Shown here in pieces: positions 46,729-64,000 of a DNA stretch of 64,000 bases (the first letter of the stretch is position 1; every line of letters begins with the position of its first letter). A model generated the notes under the pieces. The model was not told where the DNA came from and did not search any database. It saw nothing but the letters and a program-made list of their open reading frames with translations. The DNA is from Cloeon dipterum (Eukaryota; Arthropoda; Insecta; Ephemeroptera; Baetidae). The translations under genes were made by a program, and so were the position numbers. The DNA is taken from assembly GCF_949628265.1 (NCBI RefSeq), contig NC_088790.1, positions 4,902,545-4,966,544 of the forward strand, given 5' to 3'.

Positions 46729-48321
46729 GTTGAAATGGCCAGAAAGTATTGGTCAGAAACAGTTGTTGTGTCGGTAAAAGGCAGTTGGCGAAAGAGCGAG
46801 AGAGTTAGTTGGCTGCTTCGATGCCTTTGTTTATAGTTGCGTATCAATAAGAAAATATCACAGACGGTTCACGTTTTAAAATACTAGGATCGCGCGCGTC
46901 TCGATTAAGCGCGTTCCAGCAATTATCAATCCGCGTGGCGAATTACACTAAATTACGGCTAAATGTGCTCGCGTGCAAAATAAAAGATTCACTCAGAGAA
47001 AATGTCGGCTGTTGTTATGAAAAGGTGCGCGACCTCTTTTGCTCACACCACTTCGAGAATTGCTAGCAGGGGTGAAGCGCTTGAGGCCGCTTTCATTAAT
47101 GGACATCAGATGCTGCGTAGATGTGCGCATTTGATGTTTTATGTGTTCTGCGCATCCAGTCAATACCATGCACATCTCGAGGGCCATAACAAAAATATTG
47201 CTGGCGAACCCTGTGGTCGGACCAGAGAAGTAAAATTTTGAGCTCGATCGCGCCCCCTAGCGTAATCAAGAATAAATTTGAACGTCGAACTAAACACCGG
47301 ATGGAACGTAGGAGGAGAAGAAAGGAGTCCAGATTTGTTTACTTTATTATCTAGGTAATTATTTTCTAACTTTCGTTTTAAATTTATTTCGTGTGATATC
47401 GATGTACTGTACTTATGTCACCCTCTGTAACTAACAAATTGCATAGCTGTTTTTTTCCTGGAAGACTTCAAAAGGAGACACATTTTGGCTCGATGTTAAT
47501 GTAGCATAATAACAAACCCCAACTATGATTGTGAAATTTGGCTATGGTTCAATTTTAAGCCATTCAATCCGTGTTTGAAACCGTCTAAAACTGTCTAAAT
47601 CAGCTTTAATTTCTTGTTCAATCCAATTTTTGGTTCTGTTACCGAAATTAGGTTTATTGTGCTCAAAAATTTAGGATTGTAGTTGAGATTTTTGACCCCA
47701 AAAAATTTTTGTCAGTCATAAACACCATCAAATGATGATGTTGTAAATTTTACAACAATTGTTGTCAATTTTACAACATCAGAAATTCAATATCGTTGCA
47801 ATTATGTTTAAATTGAAATCCTTGATACGAGATCTAACTAAGCAATAAAAGCATTACAAACCGAGTTAATAAGTTAAATAACCTGCTTAGCCTACTTTTA
47901 TACATTTCAAACTTCAACCCCGGCTTTTATAAATATCATAGATAATTAAAAAAATAGAGCATACACTAATTATCTGAGAAAAGGAGAAAGTAAAAGATTT
48001 CATTGATTTTAAATTTGTCGAATTAAAAGATGTTTTTCAAAACATGTTAATACACACGTCATGCTTATTTGTAAATTGCTTTTCATGACGTGTGTTCCAT
48101 TAAGATATAATTTATTGCAGGAGACGAAACCAAAAATATTCAAGTTTTTTTCTTTTATCCACCAAATAGTCGTTTTCAGACCGTCAATTAGATAAACTGT
48201 CACAGAAATAAAAAAGAATTGCTCGAAGCAGCCTATTTCGAAAACCTTTTCGGTTTGTAGAGCACTACCAGTAAAAATCTTTAACTCTCTGTTTTCAGCC
48301 ACAGATTAAAAGTATTGTGCA
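46729..48321. other. Divergent interval between 4E-T and TFIIE beta
   Basis: 4E-T leaves to the left and TFIIE beta to the right, so both promoters lie here. An acceptor (TTTTCAG, about 48299) shortly before the TFIIE beta start suggests a 5' noncoding exon further left. GC-rich sequence at 46860–46980 is the likely shared promoter area. A 79-codon ORF lies at 47002–47241. Confidence 0.5.
47002..47241 (+). CDS. Hypothetical 79-residue ORF next to the divergent promoter
   Basis: ATG in a fair context (AAAATGTC) opens MSAVVMKRCATSFAHTTSRI, a basic Ser/Thr-rich start that would suit a mitochondrial targeting peptide, and the frame runs to TGA at 47239–47241. No family was recognised and no poly(A) signal follows closely. 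It may instead be part of the 5' noncoding exon of the TFIIE beta gene on the same strand. Confidence 0.28.
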   Translation: MSAVVMKRCATSFAHTTSRIASRGEALEAAFINGHQMLRRCAHLMFYVFCASSQYHAHLEGHNKNIAGEPCGRTREVKF

Positions 48322-49535
48322 ATGGATTCGGCTCTGACAAAGTCATTAGAAAACTTCAAAAGAAGGGCAATCGCCACCCCTACGTAAGAATGAATAATTA
48401 TTATATGTACTGGGACAGACTGTTCTAAAAAACTATTACAGAGTCGAAACAAAGAAACGAGACCCGGCGCAAGATTCTTCCAGCAAAGATGCAAAGAAAC
48501 CAAAACTCTCGCAGACCAGCAATTCGTCGGCTGCCCCAAAAATCGAAATCAACAGGTAAAGCGTTAACTGACACACCATATTATTTCCTTGTTGACGTTT
48601 TGTCCATTAGTTACAAATCTTCCGCTGGAAGCTCTCAGTACAAATTTGGAGTGCTCGCGAGGATTGTCAAATACATGCGCCAGAGACACCAACGAGGGGA
48701 AACGCACACATTGAATTTGGAAGAAATTTTGGATGAAACCAACCAATTGGACGTTGGTTCCAAAGTCAAGCAGGTAGACTATCCCTCAGTATTTTTAGCT
48801 TAGTTATTTCGTATTTCATTGACTGTGTGGGTCAGTAAAATGCCATTTTGCAATATAACCTTGAGTGAACCGTGACTTAATCTACTTTTAGTGGTTGGCT
48901 ACTGAAGCTCTGGTGAACAATCCAAAGATTGACGTTACTCCTGATGGCGCTGGCGAGAAAAGGTTTCTGTTCAAAGCGCCATACAGGCTGAAGGACAAAA
49001 AGAGCCTGCTTCGACTATTAAGACAGCAAGACTTGAAAGGCTTAGGTGGAGTCTTATTGGAGGATGTGCAGGAATCTCTGCCAAATTGTGAAAAGGCGCT
49101 GAAGGTATTCAAATGACTCACAAAAACTGGAATAAGCAGAATTAACTTTTCTCAAATAGGCTCTTCAAGATGAAATCATCTACATTAATAGGCAAATGGA
49201 CAAGAAAAAAGTGCTCTTTTACAATGACAGGACTGCAAATTTTGTTGTAGACGAAGAATTTCAGAAACAATGGCGCGCAGTTGCTGTAGAGTCTATGGAC
49301 GATGCCAAAATTGAGGAATATCTGGAGAAGCAGGTATGTGTCATCGCATTATTTCTCACTATTGCTGCCACTGACTGGATTATTGCAGGGCATTCGGTCG
49401 ATGCAAGATCATGGAATTAAGAAACAGGTCATTCCAATTAAGAGAAGGAAGCCAGCCAACAGGAGGAAGAATATGAAGCCTAGAGACAATGAGCATCTTG
49501 CGGATGTGCTTGAAAGCTATGATGACAACAAATAA
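48322..49535 (+). CDS. TfIIEbeta: Transcription initiation factor IIE, beta subunit
   Basis: Exons 48322–48383, 48442–48555, 48611–48773, 48892–49104, 49160–49333 and 49389–49535 join in frame into 290 residues. The central part is the TFIIE beta winged-helix core: [20 protein letters not shown], then [25 protein letters not shown], and [20 protein letters not shown], followed by [11 protein letters not shown] and a basic C-terminal tail ([13 protein letters not shown]). The first two exons form the Lys/Ser-rich N-terminal tail usual for the family. TFIIE beta joins TFIIE alpha to load TFIIH on the polymerase II preinitiation complex. The length is normal and all residues needed to recognise the family are present. 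Confidence 0.97.
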
Positions 49536-49536
49536 A
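49531..49536 (+). promoter_or_regulatory. Poly(A) signal overlapping the TFIIE beta stop codon
   Basis: AATAAA begins two bases before the TAA stop (49533–49535). No other plus-strand hexamer occurs before the TAF9 coding region, so the 3' untranslated region would be only about 20–30 bases. Confidence 0.5.
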
Positions 49537-49564
49537 CTAACTATGTTTTAATGCAGCTCTTAGC

Positions 49565-49570
49565 TTTATT
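49565..49570 (-). promoter_or_regulatory. Poly(A) signal of TAF9
   Basis: Plus-strand TTTATT reads AATAAA on the minus strand, 61 bases after the TAF9 stop. Cleavage some 20 bases further would fall at or inside the last bases of the TFIIE beta transcript. Confidence 0.6.
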
Positions 49571-49630
49571 ACGTAATGTTAAATTTCTTAGAAAGATAGA
49601 AACACAGGCTTTTCTTCAATCAAGCCAAAA

Positions 49631-50549
49631 TTATTCTGTTTCCATGGGTTCAGGAGCCTCTTGTTTTTTCACCTCCTCCACGACAGGTTGACTGACAGGC
49701 TTTTGAGCAGCGATCTGGATTTTTGGCATTGCCGAAGGCTGATATACTGCAGGAAAAAATGTTAATATTAAATCTCCATAGCTATGAAAAAGAATTACCA
49801 GACGATGACGAGATCTTGATTGTTGGTTTCTGCTGACTGATGATTTTGGTCTTCAATGGAGTTGCAGGCTGAAGTGAAGAAACCATGGTCATTCCTGAGC
49901 TAGGAGTTGTCTTTACCGCAATTCCTGATCTTTGTTGCATGCCGCCTCTACCACTTGATGAAATGAGGCTAGAATTGGTCTTTGAAACCTGACCAAAACA
50001 TTCCAAATTTATTTCTTTGGAATCGCTTTATTCAAAATTTTACCTTCTTAGTTGATTGAAGTTTGTAGTTGCAAGAAGATAGGCAAAATCTGTCAGGAGG
50101 CAATCGAAGTCCATTCTGCTGCTTCATGGGAGGCAGAGGAATGGAATTTCTGCTCTTGGCCATTTCCATCAGTAGCTGTATGAACGATATTAAAGGGAAT
50201 CAACAAAAAATAACAAATTCTTACATCACGAGGAGGAGCAGATGTATTCACTTTGTCAGTTTGCATCTTAATTGCCATCTTCACATCGTCAAGATCAATA
50301 ACCTTTTTCTTTGCATGCTGGCAGTACACTCGAGATTCATCAAGAAGACTTGTTGTGTATCCTGAAGTACAAAGATGAATAATTTTATCCAGAATTTCAG
50401 CCCACAGTATTAAGATTCTTACTGTATGTGAACTCAAGGAGCAAATTTACAACTCTAGGTTCGAATTCTGTGATACCGGCTTCTGAGAGCATTGAAATCA
50501 CAACTTGAGCATCTTTAGGCGTGCGTGTCGCATTCCCTGAAGCAGCCAT
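49631..50549 (-). CDS. Taf9: Transcription initiation factor TFIID subunit 9
   Basis: Exons 50423–50549, 50225–50361, 50044–50175, 49799–49988 and 49631–49746 join in frame into 233 residues. Residues about 10–90 are the TAF9 histone fold: DAQVVISMLSEAGITEFEPR, VVNLLLEFTY, LLDESRVYCQHAKKKVIDLDD VKMAI. The downstream conserved block RNSIPLPPMKQQNGLRLPPD is the TAF9 C-terminal signature, and a Ser/Thr/Lys-rich tail ends in EPMETE. TAF9 pairs with TAF6 in TFIID and also serves in SAGA-type complexes. The 5' untranslated region is interrupted by an intron just before the start codon (TTTCAG|ATA then ATG). Confidence 0.97.
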
Positions 50550-50726
50550 TATCTGAAATGTAAAGATAAAATTGATATTGCATCGATATATCAGATTCTT
50601 AAATTATTTGAACATTAATTCAAAAATATCATACACCACTTTTCTTGAACACTACTTTAAGATCAAGATTGATTGTTATTTATTTCTGGTTTCGTTCAAA
50701 CATGAATATAAGAAGCTGAAACTCAC

Positions 50727-50850
50727 AACTTCGTGCCGGGATCTTTTCTAAAAATTCCCGCAGCACTCTCCAGTCGTCTAATCTTCGCTGAGAAAAAACC
50801 CGTCTGTTTGCAATATTGAAGTTTCTCTGCGGGCGAAATAATCAGAGTTG
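50727..50850 (-). other. Probable 5' noncoding exon of TAF9
   Basis: A good donor on the minus strand (GAAGTT|GTGAGT, plus-strand AC at 50725–50726) precedes the acceptor just before the TAF9 start codon. The upstream boundary is a guess from the drop in GC content. Confidence 0.4.
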
Positions 50851-51298
50851 GAGAGAGAGAGTAAACAAAACAAAGCAGCAAGCAAACCGGAAATACTTTG
50901 CGATAGGCTTCAAGTTGATTGATGTGGGTGTGTCATGCTTTTGCTTGCTTCTCATCATGCTACCAACTTAAAATATTTAAGGTTATAGGTCCATTGAAAT
51001 TACAAGTTAACATTTATTTATTTGTAAACAAGAATGCCTTTTTAGCTTTTATTAAAGATTAAAATTGAAATGATAATTCGTTTTATGGAAGACTGATTTA
51101 AAATTAAGTGATGACAACACCAGCTACTAACCACGCCCACTTGGTTTATTTTGGTTGGGAGGTTGGCGTTACTGACGTGTTTTTCTGTCAGCTGGGTGAT
51201 GTGGAATACTTCGTGTTTTTGACATTAATAGAATTATTTAACCGCTTTTTAAAATTAAAACCACCGTAACAAGTCCACTTCAATTATAGTGTTAAACA
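50851..51298. other. Divergent promoter interval between TAF9 and YIF1B
   Basis: About 450 bases with the two genes pointing away from each other. It includes GGTTGGCGTTACTGACGTG (a CRE-like TGACGTG core) near 51160–51180. No TATA box was recognised on either strand. Confidence 0.4.
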
Positions 51299-54200
51299 AT
51301 GAATTTCAACGCGTCAGATGCTCGCCAACGTAAGCCAAATTTGCCTTTTCAAAATCTGGACACCGATGACGACGACCGCAAAAGTACATACATGGCTCAA
51401 AATGATAGAAATTCTCTTACCTATTTTATGTATTATCATAATTATTACTATTAGTTATTTAAATTTTTTTGCGTAGATTTTGCGTATTTTAGTTCGAATC
51501 ATAACGTTGCACTTAAAATTAACAAACTTGGCGAGTTTCTCCCGACTAACACTAACTTGTCGAAACGTTTTAAGTTCACTCTGCATCAAGTCTGATTTTA
51601 ATTGTTTTCATAATAGTATGTTGTTAAAAACGTAAACTTGTATGTATATACGTAGTTTTGCACCGGTATGACTATTTTCTTGTGCCTATGATATTTTTGA
51701 GTGCGTTGTTGAAGGTGTTGCAAGCCAGAAAATAAAATAATTTGATTGAAATTTAACCAATTTTTAACCTCCGTCCTTTGTCTAGCTCCGAGAAAAATGA
51801 AACATGGTCCCCAGCACCAACCTACACCTCCCCCTCAGCAAATGCCTCAACCTTACTACGGGGCTGGGTACGGAAATCCAAACGCATCGTTCAACCCGAA
51901 TAACTACATGGGCATGGGCTACCCGCAGGGGCCGCAGGATGGAGGAGTGTACGGTGCTCAGCAAAACCTACCATACCAACCAATGCCTCAACCCCAAGGT
52001 GAATTATGGTTCTTGGGCTTAATAATATTTTTTTCCTGAACAAGGAAATTTCTATAAAATGCAGCAAACATGTATTGTATAATGGGATATAATCAGAGTG
52101 TGTATTTTATCGATTTAATGTGGTCTGCTATTTTTTTTAGCACCATGCTGCCTTTTTGGTATGTTATTAGGGTGGCATAGAGGCGTTGAAATAAATAATA
52201 ATGCCGGGAAAATCATTTACCTTTTTTTCGGGAAATCGGACTGCAATACGGACAAACAGACCGCTTGACGTTCACTAAAACAAATATATCTCGAGGGGAC
52301 ATTAAAACATTAAGCCTTCTGTCAAAAGATGCCCAAATATACAGACTACAACTTTTGAATTTGAACTACTTTTATAATTTTCCAAATTGAAGTAAATTTT
52401 TAATCTTTTTCTTTTTCAAATATCTAAAAAAACGTAGTTTTAATTTTTCCTCTTTATCAAATTAAATTTGCTGTAAGTGTGTGTATTATGCCTAAAATTA
52501 GATGGAGATTCTCTCGGTTTTTAAGATGTGAATGCTCACAATCAGAGGCAGAAAAACTGGAAATTTTTGTTCCTGTGAAAAGTTAAAAAAAAATGCCAGA
52601 TCAGTTAATTTTGTACCCTCAGAACATGCTGGGGATCACCCCTGATGTCAAACAAGACCTTAGGAATAGGCTCGAAATTGAACCCTGGCGTCAGGGTAGC
52701 CCTTGAGCGATCGATTTCGATAAATTCGCATGATGTGTAACCACTTCATCGACGCCGCCGGGCTCTGTATTTATTCGGTCTGTATTTGTTGGATCGGCCA
52801 AGTCGAGAGCAATCCGACCCTTTGGAATAAATTGCAAACTTTCTGAAAATACTGAAATGACCAAATTAAAATTAAAATTTACATCCGAATTTCAGGGTTT
52901 CCATCGATGCCTGGCATTCCGGACCAGGTGACAGCTGCTGCATTTCAATATGGATTCAACGCATTGGGCCAGAGCTCCCAAGCCGTTGGCAGGGAATTTG
53001 AAAAATATGTGCCTGTGTCTCGACTCAAATACTATTTCGCCGTCGACACAGGATACGTAGTCAAGAAATTGCGGCTTCTCACGTTCCCATTTTGGCACTC
53101 AGTAAGTTTCCTATAATCCATTCAAGGCTTTCTGATCGATTAAAACCCCCTCAAAGGACTGGTCAATTAAATACGAGTCTGAAAGCCAGCCCGTGCAGCC
53201 ACGGTACGAGATAAACGCGCCAGACTTGTACATACCACTTATGGCGTACGTCACATACGTCGTCGCTGCTGGATTGGTGCTCGGCACCCAGGATAGGTAG
53301 TCCATCATATCTGAAATCTGCAGTCTGGCATCATTTGTTTATTATTCTCGACAGGTTCACCCCAGAGATGTTAGGCATTCAGGCGAGCAGCTCTCTTGCC
53401 TTTATTTTGTTCGAGCTGGCGGTTATTTTCGTAACCATGTACATTACAAGCATCAAGTCCAACCTCAAGCTACTTGACATGCTCGCATACTGTGGCTACC
53501 AATTTATTGGGTAAGTCAAATAATAATAATTATATTTCAAAACATGTCCACTTGCGTGTTAATTACTAAGAAACTATAGAAAAAGTTTTTTTAAAGGTAA
53601 CACCCAAATAAAGGCGAACCCTTGTTGGCATGGATCTAAATCAAACTATGTAGAGGGGTTGGTCTAGTAAGCCCTAATCGGGTTGAAATTCCTAAAATGG
53701 GTCAGTTTGCGATTTTTTGGGATGTTTTGCAAGATCCAATTTTCAAACGGTCGTGACTTGGCTACAAGTTGAGATAAATTGAATATTTTGGTTTCTAAAA
53801 TTTAGTTCATGACATGCTAAACAATTTGTGATTATTGACGAACTTGGATGCCAAAGGTCGAGGTCACAAATCTTGATTTCGATACTAAATTTTTTCCAAG
53901 TTTGAAAATGCCAAAATGTGTCCCATTTAATAATAACTAATTAATTTATTAAAATTAATATGACAAAAGGTGGTAATTTTTACTTATTCATGATATTCGG
54001 CCTCAAAGTTTAAAAGCCTTGTTTTTTTGCTCCATGATATACACTGATTTTTGCCCAGTTTTTTAGCAGATTTTATGTTTGCATCATTAATCATGAATTA
54101 ATATTTTATAAGGTTGTGGTTTTGGGTTGGAACTCGTCCTCAGCCTCCAACGAGTTTCTTTTTGGCTGAATTTATTTTGCTCAAAATTAAATATCTTTGT

Positions 54201-55000
54201 GTCGATTCATGTTTTGCCATCACAAATTCAAATCTGGACTTTTTGCTGTGTCTAGTACCGTTTATTACCAAAACAACATTTCAAACGGCTTTTCCGAAAA
54301 AATGGACACAGGAAAATATTTTTTCAGCAAAGTGCAAAAAATTCAAATTGTATTAGCTTTTCCAAATTTGAAATGATTTTTAATCTACCACTCGTAGCCG
54401 CTGAATTATAAAGCCAAACTCGCTTTCCTTATTATAATTCCTTGTAACCTGATAGCTGTTATAGCCATATGTTATGAACGTTCATAACTTTAAAAATCAC
54501 AAATAATATAACGTTTTCCTTCATGACATATTTATATCATATCATTTTAAACTCTGTATGCGATGGTAATAAGACAAATTAATTTTTTCTGGATCAATAT
54601 GTTTCCCGTTGTAAAATGTTGAATTCTTAGATAAAAAATTACCATCTAATTCAATCTAAAAAATCCTGGTTTCTTTACAGGGCGATATCGGCACTCATGG
54701 CTGGACTCCTCTTCAAGAGCATTGGCTACTACGTTGTTCTCACCTATTTCAGTTTCGCTCTTGGCTTTTTTATGGTAATGCTTCATGTTCCAACTCATTG
54801 TTTATGTTATTACTTGATTGCAACATTCACAGATGCGGTCTCTCAAGTGGCAACTGCAGTCAGATAGCGCAGCAAACCAGCAGGATCCATACGCCGCCTC
54901 CACATCAGGCACAAAGCGGCGGTTCAACCTTCTCATCCTCATGATGGCTTTACAAACCTTCACCATGTGGAGACTTTCTGCTCACCTGATTGCCCCGTGA
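51299..55000 (+). CDS. YIF1B, Yip1-interacting factor homolog
   Basis: Exons 51299–51383, 51786–51998, 52896–53101, 53157–53296, 53355–53510, 54681–54774 and 54833–55000 join in frame into 353 residues. A Pro/Gln/Tyr-rich cytosolic N-terminus is followed by the YIF1 signature: [20 protein letters not shown], then WHSDW and [36 protein letters not shown], and four more hydrophobic spans with [30 protein letters not shown] and a C-terminal span ending [11 protein letters not shown]1 proteins bind YIP1-family partners in ER–Golgi and intermediate-compartment membranes and act in anterograde traffic. The N-terminus is longer and more proline-rich than in vertebrates. Exon 1 has two usable donors in the same phase (see findings). 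Confidence 0.96.
51999..52895 (+). other. YIF1B intron 2 (0.9 kb)
   Basis: AT-rich noncoding sequence. Nothing recognised beyond a GC-richer patch at about 52620–52810. The following intron of note (53511–54680, 1.2 kb) carries the repeat D core at 54395–54420. Confidence 0.5.
54395..54420 (+). repeat. Short dispersed core D, copy 3
   Basis: TAGCCGCTGAATTATAAAGC followed by CAAACT, inside a YIF1B intron; see copy at 1073–1100. Confidence 0.65.
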
Positions 55001-55170
55001 GTGTCTCTAGGAGTGTGGGACTTGAATACCTAAGTGCCAATTTGTAACAAAGTTTGGTAATTCAAAAATTAATTTAATCCTCCACTGTTCACTATGATTT
55101 TTCTTGTATTTCCTTCATCTGCGCAAAACCGGTTGAAATTATGTTAAAAGTTGTAAATATTTTAGCTTGA

Positions 55171-55176
55171 AATAAA
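55171..55176 (+). promoter_or_regulatory. Poly(A) signal of YIF1B
   Basis: AATAAA 171 bases past the YIF1B stop, followed by T-rich sequence. Confidence 0.65.
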
Positions 55177-55450
55177 TCAATTCCTTGCTAATATATTTAT
55201 CGTTTTATTTGTTCTCGCAAAAGGTAGTCAATTTCACGTCAAATCCACGTGTTTTTTTTCAAATAGCAAAAATTAAGCTTTATTTATGGAAACTGTTATA
55301 GAAGAAATGTGGGAAATTATGAAAACCTTGAAATTGGGAGGTGCACAAAATGAAACAAAGCGTGCACCGTGGGTGGAGCGCGAGGGTTGTTTCCTCCAAA
55401 GGCTGCCATCAATTAGCTATATCCCCACTCTGAGCCGCGTTTGCCTGGCG

Positions 55451-55458
55451 TATAAAAG
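55451..55458 (+). promoter_or_regulatory. TATA box of the alpha-tubulin gene
   Basis: TATAAAAG in a GC-rich context (GGCGTATAAAAGGCAAG), about 120 bases before the start codon. The start site is expected near 55480, giving a leader of roughly 95 bases. It is the clearest core promoter in the window. Confidence 0.85.
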
Positions 55459-55574
55459 GCAAGACTTGCTGTCGGTTGCAACCAGAGCTTCGAGAGCCGT
55501 GTCGCATTGCAAAGCACAGCTTAGCAGCTTACTCGTCCTCCGCCAAGACCGACTCATCCTTCCTCTGAGCAAGC

Positions 55575-64000
<8,426 letters not shown>

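Overview
The window is nuclear DNA of an arthropod, most likely an insect. It is AT-rich with many introns, the splice sites are typical GT–AG, and the protein-coding genes are animal housekeeping and regulatory genes. The alpha-tubulin gene has its first intron directly after the start codon, as insect alpha-tubulin genes do. I cannot name the species. No sign of bacterial, organellar or viral gene content was seen. Gene models below were built by hand from splice sites; each junction was checked for reading-frame agreement and each exon length for consistency modulo 3.

Layout. 1–1.56 kb (+): last three exons of a POT-family peptide/histidine transporter (SLC15A4-like), cut by the left edge. 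2.08–3.83 kb (+): a small three-exon LITAF-domain gene that no single open frame reveals. 3.9–4.0 kb: a 5S-rRNA-like relic. 4.36–4.66 kb (+): a weak two-exon ORF. 5.4–25.75 kb (−): one very large gene with 25 coding exons, encoding about 3,158 residues with a low-complexity N-terminal third and some 30 C2H2-type zinc fingers. 25.75–33.85 kb: a gene-poor stretch with mobile-element relics, including a primer-binding site typical of an LTR element and two foldback elements. 33.86–46.73 kb (−): the eIF4E transporter 4E-T (EIF4ENIF1), 17 coding exons, plus a candidate alternative first exon in its 5.7-kb first intron. 48.32–49.54 kb (+): TFIIE beta subunit. 49.63–50.55 kb (−): TAF9, convergent with TFIIE beta and only 95 bp from it. 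51.30–55.00 kb (+): YIF1B. 55.45–64 kb (+): alpha-tubulin with a clear TATA promoter, cut by the right edge after codon 352.

The genes do not form an operon-like system. They cover vesicle/endolysosomal functions (SLC15A4-like, LITAF, YIF1B), mRNA control (4E-T), polymerase II initiation (TFIIE beta, TAF9) and cytoskeleton (tubulin). The parts least explained by known families are the giant zinc-finger protein, the candidate alternative 4E-T first exon, the 93-nt hairpin followed by a 21-bp tandem array in a tubulin intron, and several dispersed repeat families with two or three copies inside this window.
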